Assembly: GCF_013396335.1 (NCBI RefSeq)
Contig: NZ_JABWSY010000005.1
Span: forward strand, 186,001-250,000
Source: Bacillus sp. EB106-08-02-XG196
GTDB lineage: Bacteria > Bacillota > Bacilli > Bacillales > Cytobacillaceae
DNA: 64,000 bases
Direction: 5' to 3'
A program made the position numbers and the translations under genes. This document shows positions 1 through 8,979 of this stretch, in pieces (position 1 is the first letter of the stretch; each line of letters starts with the position of its first letter). The notes under the pieces were generated by a model. The model saw only the letters and a program-made list of their open reading frames with translations, ran no database searches and was not told the DNA's origin.

Positions 1-129
1 GAAGCGGTTCGTGGTTTTAAAGAAATCCTTGAAGGTAAGTATGACCACCTTCCAGAAGACGCATTCCGCTTAGTTGGACGTATTGAAGACGTAGTGGAAA
101 ATGCAAAACGCATGGGTGTAGAGGCCTAA
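1..129 (+). CDS. atpD: ATP synthase F1 subunit beta, C-terminal end (partial)
   Basis: Open from the left edge to a TAA stop at 127-129. The 42 visible residues ([20 protein letters not shown], then [16 protein letters not shown]) are the typical C-terminus of the catalytic F1 beta subunit, which makes ATP at the membrane-attached F1 head. atpC follows 21 bp later with its own ribosome site, the usual end order of the Bacillus atp operon. The nucleotide-binding parts lie outside the window, so identity rests on the tail and on atpC. Confidence 0.93.
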   Translation, partial: EAVRGFKEILEGKYDHLPEDAFRLVGRIEDVVENAKRMGVEA

Positions 130-147
130 AGCCTGTCAGGAGGGTAA

Positions 148-558
<411 letters not shown>

Positions 559-570
559 TAGATATGAATC

Positions 571-608
571 AAACCCCTGCTTAGTCTGCGGACTGGCGGG
601 GGTTTTTT
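571..608 (+). terminator. Rho-independent terminator of the atp operon
   Basis: AAACCCC pairs with GGGGGTTT and the stem runs into a run of six T. It lies 13 bp after the atpC stop. Confidence 0.9.
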
Positions 609-669
609 GTCTTTTTAGTGGACGATGGTAGGTGTGTCAAAAAATAATTAACAGAATCTTTAAAAGTAT

Positions 670-698
670 TTGACTTGTTTGGTTAATGGTTATATAAT
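670..698 (+). promoter_or_regulatory. Sigma-A promoter of the frl operon
   Basis: -35 TTGACT (670-675), 17-bp spacer, -10 TATAAT (693-698): one mismatch to consensus. Transcription should start near 705, immediately before or inside the operator palindrome at 707-722. Confidence 0.88.
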
Positions 699-706
699 CT
701 CAGTAA

Positions 707-722
707 GACATCATATGATGTC
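707..722. promoter_or_regulatory. Operator palindrome, probable FrlR binding site
   Basis: A perfect 16-bp inverted repeat, GACATCATATGATGTC, sits over the expected transcription start of frlB. Its place fits a repressor operator. FrlR, a GntR/HutC-type regulator encoded at the other end of the cluster, is the obvious candidate; that assignment is inference. Confidence 0.75.
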
Positions 723-747
723 ATATAACCATTAGGGGGTAAAGTAA

Positions 748-1722
748 ATGAAAACTGAACATGTTAACCAAATTGCTGCTGCTATAAATGCAGTTAAAGC
801 AACAGAAGTGAAAAACGTTTTTTTTGTGGCTTGTGGAGGTTCAATGGCATCCCTTGCTACTGGGGATTATTTCCTAAACAGAGAAATTGAGATTCCAAGT
901 AGAGTTTACACTTCAAATGAATTTGTTCATGTGAACCCGCCAGGACTTGGTGAAGGAAGCGTTGTGATCCTTCGTTCACATTCAGGGACTACACCAGAAA
1001 CGGTTACAGCAGCTAAATTCGCCCGAGAAAAAGGCGCAGTTACGATTGCGATTTCCATGGAGGTTGATTCTCCACTTTGTCAAGAAGCCGAGTATACCGT
1101 TCATTACAACTATAAGGATGGCTCAGATGCGATTGACGGAGAAACGGGTATATATTACAGCTTAATTTTCGGTATTTTGAATGCGGTTTCACAAAATGAA
1201 AAATATGAAAGAATATTAAGCCAATTAAATAATTTGGAAACTCTTTTTGAATCAAACAGAAAATTGACCTATGATCGTGCATTCCAATTTGGAAGCGAAT
1301 ACAAGCGCGATAAATTGATTTATACAATGGGAAGCGGTGCTTACTATCACCAGGCATATTCTTTTACAAGCTGCTTGTTAATGGAAATGTTATGGATCCA
1401 CTCTAATGCGATTCATTCTGGCGAATACTTCCACGGACCATTTGAAGCAACTGACTTTGATGTGCCGTTCCTAATTATTAAAGGAGAAGGCGCTACTCGT
1501 CCATTAGATGAAAGAGCGATTAACTTTGCACAAAAATTCAGTAAAAAAGTTGAAGTGGTTGATGTAGCGGAATTGGATTACACAGGTATTGACGAAGATC
1601 TAAAAGAATACTTTGGTCCAGCTCTTGCAGGTGTTGTATTACGTCAATATGCAGATGGATTGGCAGAGCATACAGGTCACCCGCTTTCCGTAAGACGCTA
1701 TATGTGGAAAATGGACTATTAA
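748..1722 (+). CDS. frlB: Fructosamine-6-phosphate deglycase (SIS domain)
   Basis: 324 residues with two sugar-isomerase (SIS) folds. The first contains VACGGSMASLATGDYFL and SHSGTTPETV (phosphosugar binding); the second contains YTMGSGAYYHQAYSF and SGEYFHGPFE. In B. subtilis FrlB splits fructosamine 6-phosphates into glucose 6-phosphate and the free amine or amino acid. The gene order frlB-O-N-M-D-R matches the B. subtilis frl cluster, which fixes the assignment better than the SIS fold alone, since GlmS-like proteins share it. The ATG at 748 follows an AGGGGG site. It is the first gene behind the promoter and operator. Confidence 0.92.
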   Translation: MKTEHVNQIAAAINAVKATEVKNVFFVACGGSMASLATGDYFLNREIEIPSRVYTSNEFVHVNPPGLGEGSVVILRSHSGTTPETVTAAKFAREKGAVTIAISMEVDSPLCQEAEYTVHYNYKDGSDAIDGETGIYYSLIFGILNAVSQNEKYERILSQLNNLETLFESNRKLTYDRAFQFGSEYKRDKLIYTMGSGAYYHQAYSFTSCLLMEMLWIHSNAIHSGEYFHGPFEATDFDVPFLIIKGEGATRPLDERAINFAQKFSKKVEVVDVAELDYTGIDEDLKEYFGPALAGVVLRQYADGLAEHTGHPLSVRRYMWKMDY

Positions 1723-1933
1723 TCTGTCACTATTCATCACTTACAACTCGGATTCAACATGATAGATTATAAGAAAGATTTTCTACTATACTTATGGGAA
1801 ACAGTTTTCCAAGTGGACAAGGTTCAGTTGAAGGTTAATCTAATCTACGTTGTTGACTAGGACACTTAATTGAACTCACTCCATTTCATTATTTTAAAAT
1901 TTATAATCAGAATATTATAAAGGGAGTGAAAAA

Positions 1934-3211
1934 ATGAAAAGATTTTTGGCAATTTTCATGACAGTTCTTTTATTAGCATTAACAGCTTGTTCCTCCTCAG
2001 CAGGAAACGAAGAAAAAAAATCATCGGATAAAGATGTAGTGGAAATTGATTTCTTCCATAGATGGCCGAATGAACCACGGAAATCTTTCTATGATCAGAA
2101 AATTAAAGAATTTGAAGATGCTAATCCAGGGGTTAAGATAAAAGTCAATTCTGTTTTAAATGATTCCTACAAAGAGAAAATTAGAGTGCTCGTTTCTAAC
2201 GACGATCTTCCAGATATTTTCTCATCTTGGTCTGACTCATTTGCTGAAAATCTTGTATCATCTGAACGTATTATGGAGCTAGATGATATTTTAGCAGAGG
2301 ATTCTGAGTGGGCAGGAAAGTTAATTGAGTCTCAGTTTGCAGGTTTTACATTTGATGAAAAGAGGTATGGTGTACCATTTACGGTTGACGGCAAGGCATT
2401 CTTTTATAATAAGGAAGCTTTTAAGAAAAATAATCTTGAAGTTCCTAAAACCTATAAAGAATTTATCGCAGTTCTAGATGAATTACAGGATGCTGGTTAT
2501 GAAACGCCGTTAGTAGAGGGTTTAACCAATGGATGGGCGATTTCGCATTACATGGGAACTATTTTCCAAAGGGTTGTTGATCCTGCTGTAACAGCAAAAG
2601 ATTATAATGTCGAAACAGGTGAGTTTACAGATCCAGGTTATATTAAAGGATTAGAAATCTTCAAGGAACTTACTGATTATATGGGAGATCTCTCAACTGC
2701 AATTGACCACGAGGCTGCAAGAAATATGTTCGCTAGCGGTGAAGCACCAATCGTTTACATGCAGTTTGCTGAAGTTAAAATGGTAGAAGATCAAGGTATG
2801 ACAGATTTCGGTTTCTTTGACTTCCCTGAAATTGAGGGTGGTAAAGGTGATTCTAAGGCACTTACTGGGGCACCTGAAGGATGGATGTTAAGTAAAAATG
2901 CACCAAAAGAAGCAGTTGATTTCTTGAAGTTCTTAACATCTGAAGAAACTGCTTACGATTTCACAAAAACAGATGGACAATTGAATGCCGTACAGGGAGC
3001 TGTTGATGAAGGCAATACTTCTCCTGCCAGATTAGAAGCTTATGGGCTCGTAACAAATGCTTCTGCAACTACACCATGGTTTGATAATGCTGTTAATATC
3101 AATATTGCCGATATCTTCATGAGAGGCGGACAGACATTAGCAAATGAGCAAACGACTCCAGAAGACATTATGAAGGAAGTAAAAGCTGAAGCAAAACGTT
3201 TGAAAAAGTAG
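1934..3211 (+). CDS. frlO: Fructosamine ABC transporter, solute-binding lipoprotein
   Basis: 425 residues. A signal peptide ends in a lipobox (ALTAC, Cys19), so the mature protein should be lipid-anchored outside the membrane. The rest is a family 1 extracellular sugar-binding protein (KIKEFEDANPGVKIKV near the start; TVDGKAFFYNKEAFKKNNLE in the middle; GAPEGWMLSKNAPKEAVDFL near the end). It should deliver Amadori products to FrlN-FrlM. The 211-bp gap after frlB has no clear terminator. A stem-loop separates it from frlN, which may keep its mRNA level higher than that of the permeases. Confidence 0.92.
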   Translation: MKRFLAIFMTVLLLALTACSSSAGNEEKKSSDKDVVEIDFFHRWPNEPRKSFYDQKIKEFEDANPGVKIKVNSVLNDSYKEKIRVLVSNDDLPDIFSSWSDSFAENLVSSERIMELDDILAEDSEWAGKLIESQFAGFTFDEKRYGVPFTVDGKAFFYNKEAFKKNNLEVPKTYKEFIAVLDELQDAGYETPLVEGLTNGWAISHYMGTIFQRVVDPAVTAKDYNVETGEFTDPGYIKGLEIFKELTDYMGDLSTAIDHEAARNMFASGEAPIVYMQFAEVKMVEDQGMTDFGFFDFPEIEGGKGDSKALTGAPEGWMLSKNAPKEAVDFLKFLTSEETAYDFTKTDGQLNAVQGAVDEGNTSPARLEAYGLVTNASATTPWFDNAVNINIADIFMRGGQTLANEQTTPEDIMKEVKAEAKRLKK

Positions 3212-3216
3212 AATGA

Positions 3217-3266
3217 ATTCCCCTTCCTCAAGATTTGAGGACAGTGTTGCTCGAATCTTGGGGAAA
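3217..3266 (+). promoter_or_regulatory. Intercistronic stem-loop between frlO and frlN
   Basis: CAAGATT (3229-3235) pairs with AATCTTG (3254-3260), extended by CCCC/GGGG with a bulge. There is no U-run, so partial attenuation or protection of upstream mRNA is more likely than full termination. Confidence 0.55.
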
Positions 3267-3300
3267 TCTAACCGAGTCAAAAATATTAGGGGTGGGGTCA

Positions 3301-4185
3301 ATGCAAAGAAGAAAATTTAATATTATCCCTGTACTATTCTTATTGCCGAGCATCGCCTTGCTGCTCATATTTGTCTATATTCCGCTTATACAAAATTTTT
3401 ATAATAGCTTTTTTGATTTTTCAGTTTTCTCTCAAACAAAAACATTTGTTGGTTTGGAAAATTTTAAAAACCTATTAGCCGATAAAGTAGTAAGTGTTGC
3501 ACTTCTCAATAACGTTAAGTACGCAATCATTTCTGTGATCTTACAGGTCGGACTTGCTTTAGTGTTAGCTTATATCTTGGAAGATAAATTATTTCACAGA
3601 GTAGCCCCTTTCCTTAGGGTCGTTTACTTTATGCCGGTTATGATTTCCATTTCTGTTGTTGCTTTACTTTTTGGGTTTGTTTACAACCCGCAAATGGGAC
3701 TTTTAAACAGTTTCCTTGAATTAATTGGTTTGGAAAACCTGAAAGAGGTATGGCTAGGCAATTCTGTGACGGCCATTTATTCCGTTATTGCCATGTCACA
3801 ATGGCATAGTATTGGGTTTGTTACCCTCTTATTTATTGTTGCGATTCAGAAAATTCCGAAAGAGCTTTACGAAGCTGCTAATATAGATGGTGCTGGAAAA
3901 ATAAGAATGTTTTTTAGCATTACAGTACCACAAGTAAGAGAAGCTATTTTTGTAAACACATTAATTACGATCACTGGATCTATGCTCGTTTTCAACGAAC
4001 CTTATATTCTGACGAATGGCGGACCAGGCTTTAGTTCGACAGTCATGTCTGTACATATGTATCAGACTGGATTTGTGAAAGATAATATGGGCTATGCTTC
4101 CACACTGGCGATTATTATCTTTATTTTGACAGCGGTGCTGGCGCTTATTCAAATTAAACTGTCTCGCACGGGAAAGGATGATTAA
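3301..4185 (+). CDS. frlN: Fructosamine ABC transporter permease (MalF type)
   Basis: 294 residues from ATG 3301, chosen because it follows an AGGGGTGGGG site; the frame is open further upstream but without one. About six membrane helices. The cytoplasmic EAA loop is present (ELYEAANIDGAGKIRMFFSI), which contacts the ATPase. It pairs with FrlM. No ATPase gene is in the cluster; in B. subtilis the shared MsmX-type ATPase energises such importers, and the same is likely here. Confidence 0.9.
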   Translation: MQRRKFNIIPVLFLLPSIALLLIFVYIPLIQNFYNSFFDFSVFSQTKTFVGLENFKNLLADKVVSVALLNNVKYAIISVILQVGLALVLAYILEDKLFHRVAPFLRVVYFMPVMISISVVALLFGFVYNPQMGLLNSFLELIGLENLKEVWLGNSVTAIYSVIAMSQWHSIGFVTLLFIVAIQKIPKELYEAANIDGAGKIRMFFSITVPQVREAIFVNTLITITGSMLVFNEPYILTNGGPGFSSTVMSVHMYQTGFVKDNMGYASTLAIIIFILTAVLALIQIKLSRTGKDD

Positions 4186-4186
4186 C

Positions 4187-5065
4187 ATGGAGCAGGTAAT
4201 AAAACCATCTGTGGAGCAGGTAATAAAACCATCTCGGAAACTACGAAAATTTAGTATCGGCCGATTTGTCACCATGTTAATGTTGGCGGCTTTTGCAATC
4301 GCCATCCTGTATCCGCTTCTTTGGATGGTTATCTCTTCGATGAAGAGCTATAATGAGATCTTCAATGATGTCTGGGGCTTACCTAGTACTTGGATTGTTG
4401 AAAACTACTCAATTGCCTGGTCAAAAGGTATATCCGGCTATTTTATGAATAGTTTGTTCGTTACATGTGTAACCATTATTGCGGTTCTGATTATTGGCTC
4501 GATGGCGGCATTTGTACTAGCCAGATATAAGACAAGATGGATTGACATTGCGCTGATTTTTACTATCGGCGGAATGATGATGAATCCACAGGTTGCCTTA
4601 ATTCCATTGTTTAATATCCTTACGAATCTAGATTTAATCAATACCCATTGGGCGTTAATTTTAACGTATATCGCGTACCGATTGCCATTAACGATTTTGC
4701 TTTTGAGAGGGTATTTTTTAAGTATTCCAAAAGAATTGGAAGAGTCAGCCATTATTGATGGATGTACGGAATTCGGTATCTATCGAAGAATCTATTTGCC
4801 GATGTCCGTGCCCATTTTATTGACAACGATTGTATTGACTGCATTCTTTGCATGGAATGAGTTCTTATTTGCCACAGTCTTTATTGATTCAGAAATATTG
4901 AAAACGATTCCATCAGGATTAATGAACTTTAGAGATGCCTTACGGACAGATTGGGGCGTACTCCTTGCGGGGATGGTACTCGCTTCGCTTCCAATGATTG
5001 CGCTGTTAATCTTCTTGCAAAAGTATCTAGTTCAAGGACTATCTGAAGGATCTGTAAAAGGTTAA
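4187..5065 (+). CDS. frlM: Fructosamine ABC transporter permease (MalG type)
   Basis: 292 residues from ATG 4187; an in-frame ATG at 4178 overlaps the frlN stop but sits too close to its ribosome site. Six predicted membrane helices and an EAA loop (ELEESAIIDGCTEFGIYRRI). The N-terminus carries a duplicated segment: the eight residues EQVIKPSV and EQVIKPSR are encoded by a 24-bp direct repeat at 4188-4235. It forms the membrane channel with FrlN, and its start is all but joined to the end of frlN, so the two are probably translationally coupled. Confidence 0.9.
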   Translation: MEQVIKPSVEQVIKPSRKLRKFSIGRFVTMLMLAAFAIAILYPLLWMVISSMKSYNEIFNDVWGLPSTWIVENYSIAWSKGISGYFMNSLFVTCVTIIAVLIIGSMAAFVLARYKTRWIDIALIFTIGGMMMNPQVALIPLFNILTNLDLINTHWALILTYIAYRLPLTILLLRGYFLSIPKELEESAIIDGCTEFGIYRRIYLPMSVPILLTTIVLTAFFAWNEFLFATVFIDSEILKTIPSGLMNFRDALRTDWGVLLAGMVLASLPMIALLIFLQKYLVQGLSEGSVKG

Positions 5066-5078
5066 AGAAAGGATGAGC

Positions 5079-5900
5079 ATGTTGAAGATTATTTCAATTG
5101 GAGATAATGTGGTCGATTGTTATTTGGATCAGGGGAAGTATTATCCTGGCGGTAACTGTGTCAATGTCGCTGTGAATTGTAAGCGTTCAGGAGCAGAATA
5201 TGTAGGATATATTGGGGTTTTTGCCACCGACGATAAAGCAGCCCATTTGAAAAGCGTTCTAGAACTGGAAGGTATTCCTTATCACCGCTCACGTGTGGCA
5301 GAAGGGATCAGTGGACAACCCCGCGTAAATCTTACCGAGGATGGCGATCGTGTATTTGTAGGCGGGCCAAAGAATACGGTTCAACATACCTTAAAATTAA
5401 AACTTACTCCTGAGGACTATGAATACATTAAAGAGTTTGATGTTGCTCATACTAGCTGCTATAGTTCAATGGAGGAAGAACTTTCAGGCTTGGCGCAGAA
5501 TATTAATGTATCCTATGATTTCTCGGATAAATATAATGCCGCTCAGCTTGAAAAAGTTTGCCCTTATATCAAACATGGGTTTTTCTCAGGAGCTCATTTA
5601 AGTGATGATGAACTGGAGAATTTAGTAGCGAAACTAGGGAAATATGATTTGGATACAATCGGTATTACTAGAGGTTCCAAGCCTGCTATTTTTCTCCACC
5701 GAGGAAAAAGGTATAGTCAAGAAGTGTTTGAAACCGAAATCGTTGATACAATGGGAGCAGGGGATAGTTTTATCGCTGGGTTTTTAACAGCCTTCTACAA
5801 GCAGAAAGACATGAAGGAAGCCTTAGTCTTTGCCGCTGAACGAGCTAGCATTACTTGTGGGTTTTATGGCGGGTTCGGCTACCCGAAGGATTTAGAATAG
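5079..5900 (+). CDS. frlD: Fructosamine kinase (PfkB/ribokinase family)
   Basis: 273 residues from ATG 5079 (AAAGG at good spacing; ATG 5073 is also possible). N-terminal sugar-binding signature GDNVVDCYLDQGKYYPGGNC and C-terminal PfkB signature DTMGAGDSFIAGFL, which holds the catalytic Asp and the anion hole. In B. subtilis FrlD phosphorylates the imported fructosamine on C6, making the substrate of FrlB. It lies 13 bp after frlM and ends at a terminator. Confidence 0.9.
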   Translation: MLKIISIGDNVVDCYLDQGKYYPGGNCVNVAVNCKRSGAEYVGYIGVFATDDKAAHLKSVLELEGIPYHRSRVAEGISGQPRVNLTEDGDRVFVGGPKNTVQHTLKLKLTPEDYEYIKEFDVAHTSCYSSMEEELSGLAQNINVSYDFSDKYNAAQLEKVCPYIKHGFFSGAHLSDDELENLVAKLGKYDLDTIGITRGSKPAIFLHRGKRYSQEVFETEIVDTMGAGDSFIAGFLTAFYKQKDMKEALVFAAERASITCGFYGGFGYPKDLE

Positions 5901-5910
5901 TACAATTGAT

Positions 5911-5946
5911 ATAGCCTAACGCCACAAGGTGGAGGCTATTATTTTT
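5911..5946 (+). terminator. Terminator after frlD
   Basis: TAGCCT pairs with AGGCTA, an inner CCAC/GTGG extends the stem beyond a 4-base bulge, and a T-rich stretch follows. It separates the structural genes from frlR. Confidence 0.8.
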
Positions 5947-6020
5947 CGATAAAAAGATAGTCTTATAATCATTTTCTTATTATAATTACTATAAAAAGTA
6001 AATTTAAGAAGAGGTAACTT

Positions 6021-6788
6021 ATGAATAAGGAAAAATCTGTTGAAACAGAGAGCCCAGTGTTTTTGTATGATCAGGTAAAGCATGGCATTATGGAAATGAT
6101 TAATACGGGAAAAATTGTTTCCGGCCAAAGACTGCCGAATGAGAAGGAATTATGTGAAGCCTTCGACACAAGCAGAATTACCATTAGGCGTGCGTTGAAG
6201 GAACTTGCAAGTGAAGGGGTCATTGAAATCATTCATGGTAAAGGGACCTTTGTCAAAAACGTGAAACAAAAAATCCATATTCTTAATTTGAAAGGCTTTT
6301 CGGAGTTGTCAGTAGCGACAGGGGATGGCAATTTTACAAAAGAAATTTTGGTCAATCAAATTGAAACCGCTGACAATGAGCTTATGCAGTATTTTGAACG
6401 TAATGAGCCATTTGAAGTGGTGAAGCTTGTACGACTAATAAAGGATGGAAACAATATCTTTAGTGTTGACTTTTCCTATTTACCTTGTGATATTTACTCT
6501 GGCATTTCTGAAAAAATAAAGGATAATGTTTCAACCTTTAAAGTTATACATGATGATTACGGAATAAAGTTCGGCAAAGCGCGGAAGGAAATGGAGTTTA
6601 TTCTTCCTCCTCAAGATTTAAGCAAGCTTCTTCAAGTCTCTCGAATGGAAACCGTCATTCAAGTTAAAAAAGTAATAAAGGATGATCATGAAAGACCGGT
6701 ACATTACTCCGTGTATTACCTCCTTGCAAATAAGGTAAACTTCTATATTGACGTCGATATGGACAGTGATCTTGATTTAACGAAATAA
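6021..6788 (+). CDS. frlR: GntR/HutC-family regulator of the frl operon
   Basis: 255 residues. The N-terminal winged helix (about 12-78) has the GntR pattern (SGQRLPNEKELCEAFDTSRI, then IRRALKELASEGVIEIIHG). The C-terminal UTRA domain (about 95-240) binds a sugar-phosphate type effector. It should repress frlB transcription at the 707-722 palindrome until a fructosamine phosphate appears; that is inference from family and location. It lies in the same direction after a terminator. A TATAAT at 5981-5986 may belong to its own promoter, but the -35 is poor. Confidence 0.9.
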   Translation: MNKEKSVETESPVFLYDQVKHGIMEMINTGKIVSGQRLPNEKELCEAFDTSRITIRRALKELASEGVIEIIHGKGTFVKNVKQKIHILNLKGFSELSVATGDGNFTKEILVNQIETADNELMQYFERNEPFEVVKLVRLIKDGNNIFSVDFSYLPCDIYSGISEKIKDNVSTFKVIHDDYGIKFGKARKEMEFILPPQDLSKLLQVSRMETVIQVKKVIKDDHERPVHYSVYYLLANKVNFYIDVDMDSDLDLTK

Positions 6789-6795
6789 TGTAAAA

Positions 6796-6830
6796 CAAAG
6801 ACCTTTGGCTTGTGGCATGGGTCTTTTTTG
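6796..6830 (+). terminator. Terminator of frlR
   Basis: AAAGACC pairs with GGGTCTTT, followed by a T-run. It stands where later units of repeat locus A have their own hairpins. Confidence 0.82.
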
Positions 6831-6888
6831 TTTTGGCTTTTAGGCTAGGGAATTTGGGACAGTGGTGCAGGTACTGATGGATTTGATA

Positions 6889-7895
6889 AGGCAGGTAAAC
6901 AAATGGTTTATGCAGGAGACTGTTAGAAAAATGCAGGTAGGAGTGTGAAAAGGGCAGATAGAGGAGGGGGAATGGCAGGTAAGGGGTGGGGATGAGGATA
7001 TGATGGAGGATTTGTAATGAAGAATGGGGTTTTTACACATATTTGTGATAGAGAAAATGACGATGGCCAGTCTTACGACCGGCTTTTATGTGTTTATTGG
7101 GTGGTGGGATTTAGTTAGGCAGATAAACAAATGGTTTATGCAGGTGAAGTGAGGAAAAGGGCAGGTAGGAGTGTGAAAAAGGCAGATAGAGGGGAGAGAA
7201 TGGCAGGTAAGGGTGGGGATGCGGAATTTATGGAGGATTTGAAATGGGGACTGGGGTTTTTACACATATTTGTGATAGAGAAAATGACGATGGCCAGTCT
7301 TACGACTGGCTCTTTTCAGGTTTATAAGGTGGAGGAATTAATTAGGCAGGTAAACAAATGGTTTATGCAGGTGAAGTGAGGAAAAGGGCAGGTAGGAGTG
7401 TGAAAAAGGCAGATAGAGGAGGGGGAATGGCAGGTAAGGGGTGGGGGTGAGGATATGATGGAGGATTTGTAATGGGGACTGGGGTTTTTGACTATATTTG
7501 TGATGGAGAAAGTGAGGATGGCCAGTCTTACGACCGGCTTTTATGTGTTTATTGGGTGGTGGGATTTAGTTAGGCAGATAAACAAATGGTTTATGCAGGT
7601 GAAGTGAGGAAAAGGGCAGGTAGGAGTGTGAAAAAGGCAGATAGAGGGGGGAGAATGGCAGGTAAGGGTGGGGATGCGGAATTTATGGAGGATTTGAAAT
7701 GGGGACTGGGGTTTTTACACATATTTGTGATAGAGAAAATGATGATGGCCAGTCTTACGACTGGCTCTTTTCAGGTTTATAAGGTGGTGGGATTAATTAG
7801 GCAGATAAACAAATGGTTTATGCAGGTGAATGAAAGAAAAATGCAGGTAGGAGTGTGAATTAGGCAGGTGTAGAAGGGGGAAATGCAGGTACGTG
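6889..7895 (+). repeat. Repeat locus A: five tandem units of about 227 bp with 21-bp-phased GCAGRTAA pentads
   Basis: No gene. Tandem units start at 6891, 7119, 7346, 7574 and 7801 (steps 228, 227, 228, 227); units 1 and 3, and units 2 and 4, resemble each other most, an ABAB pattern. Each unit opens with GGCAGRTAAACAAATGG and has five GCAG(G/A) motifs exactly 21 bp apart, for example 7119, 7140, 7161, 7182, 7203. After the fifth motif comes an AT-rich stretch, then a hairpin (GCCAGTC-ttac-GACTGGC with a T-rich tail). Short open frames here only reflect 21 nt being seven codons. A further GCAGGTA stands at 6867, out of phase. Confidence 0.95.
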
Positions 7896-8355
7896 GGTTG
7901 GGGATGAACTTGGTCCGCCTTCCGAATGTTATTTGTAGGGATTTAGTATGATGTTGATGATATTTATTACATTTTAATAGAAATTATTGAATGATTTGGT
8001 TTATTGTGAATATGATGGTGGTGATGATGTACAAGGGTCCTTTGGTAATGTTGGATTTTGATAGGTTGTTTTTTTGTATATATAGGTATGATTCGGTGAA
8101 GGTTTTATGACAATTCTCACTGACAATAGTGGAGTTTTGTTGTTAAATGTCGATATAAGGATGAAACACGGCTCTTGTGAGCCTATTTCTATGCACGTCA
8201 TCTTTCGCTCCGCTGCAGATCACGTGCACCTAAGTTCAAGGTTTCACGGTTCGCTCTTGCGTCATCTCTGAAGTGATTTCAGGGAGCCTTTTCTGCGAGA
8301 TCACGCAAACGCTCAGGGGGGTGGGGCCCTTGTGTCGCCAAACCAGGCTGCGAAG
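7896..8355. other. Gene-free spacer with small hairpins
   Basis: No convincing coding frame. 7900-8165 is AT-rich and featureless. From 8165 on there are successive hairpins: GGCTC-ttgt-GAGCC near 8170, GCACGT/ACGTGC (8194-8228), and a nested TGCGT...ACGCA stem (8258-8307) enclosing CTGAA/TTCAG. They lead into the MITE-like element at 8356. Role unknown. Confidence 0.6.
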
Positions 8356-8505
8356 AAAATTGGAAATTCTATCGCCATGTGCTAACGCACATTGCGCTTC
8401 CGCTATCGCGTAAGCTTGCAAAACTTCCCATTTCAAGGCGTTTTTGAGAGCGAGCTCTCAAACGCTTGCAATGGGAAGTTTTGCGGCGATTGAATTTCCA
8501 ATTTT
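8356..8505. repeat. MITE-like element with 21-bp terminal inverted repeats
   Basis: Left end 8356-8376 and right end 8485-8505 are inverted repeats matching at 20 of 21 positions (key sequence AAAATTGGAAATTC). Between them is a long imperfect hairpin (8418-8484; GCAAAACTTCCCATT pairs with AATGGGAAGTTTTGC, tip GAGAG-cgag-CTCTC) and a small one (ATGTGC-taac-GCACAT, 8376-8391). About 150 bp, non-coding, no target-site duplication that I can define. It ends 15 bp before the nuo promoter. Confidence 0.75.
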
Positions 8506-8520
8506 AATGGGGTGGTGTTG

Positions 8521-8549
8521 TCGACACAGGTTTGTAACAGTGCTATAAT
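8521..8549 (+). promoter_or_regulatory. Sigma-A promoter of the nuo operon
   Basis: -35 TCGACA (8521-8526), 17-bp spacer, -10 TATAAT (8544-8549). It is placed about 55 bp before nuoA. Confidence 0.75.
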
Positions 8550-8604
8550 GTTATCGGTTACAAGTTTCATTTGTATGAAAATTTTCAACATTGGAGGGAT
8601 GGAC

Positions 8605-8979
8605 TTGGAACTTTTGAATTTATATCAGAATAATTATCTGATAGTTTTTGTGTTCCTCTGTCTTGGGGTGCTGCTGCCGTTGGTGGCTTTATTTTTGGGT
8701 AAGTTTTTGCGTCCTCATAAGCCGAGTGTCGAGAAGTATACCACTTATGAGAGCGGTATTGATCCATTTCACGATTCCCGTGTACAGTTCAATGTCCGCT
8801 ATTATATTTTTGCCCTTATGTTTGTTATTTTTGATGTAGAGACTGTATTTTTATACCCATGGGCGGTTGCCTATGATAAGCTGGGGATTTTTGCGTTAAT
8901 TGAGATGTTGATTTTCGTAATTATGCTGTTAATTGGCTTAATCTACGCTTGGAAGAAGAAGGTGCTACGATGGACTTAA
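8605..8979 (+). CDS. nuoA: NADH-quinone oxidoreductase subunit A
   Basis: 124 residues from a TTG at 8605. The in-frame ATG at 8599 directly abuts the GGAGGG site (8593-8598), whereas the TTG has the right spacing and gives the usual family start ([13 protein letters not shown]). Three membrane helices and the conserved loop [20 protein letters not shown], which lies at the quinone site in complex [13 protein letters not shown] is the family signature of helix 2. The end overlaps nuoB by 10 bp. Confidence 0.92.
   Translation: MELLNLYQNNYLIVFVFLCLGVLLPLVALFLGKFLRPHKPSVEKYTTYESGIDPFHDSRVQFNVRYYIFALMFVIFDVETVFLYPWAVAYDKLGIFALIEMLIFVIMLLIGLIYAWKKKVLRWT

Noticed and set aside
7131..7858. Two similar 82-90 residue open frames (MVYAGEVRKRAGRSVKK...)
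   Set aside because: They follow the 21-bp repeat (seven codons), have no ribosome site, and are not open in the corresponding places of loci B and C, so the array is not coding.
6889..7895. CRISPR array
   Set aside because: Motifs are 8-10 bp and pitch is 21 bp, too short for repeat plus spacer; no cas genes; larger units of 227 bp repeat too.
7900..8600. Riboswitch or T-box leader before nuoA
   Set aside because: Many stem-loops exist but none shows a conserved riboswitch core or a specifier region; a sigma-A promoter lies after them.
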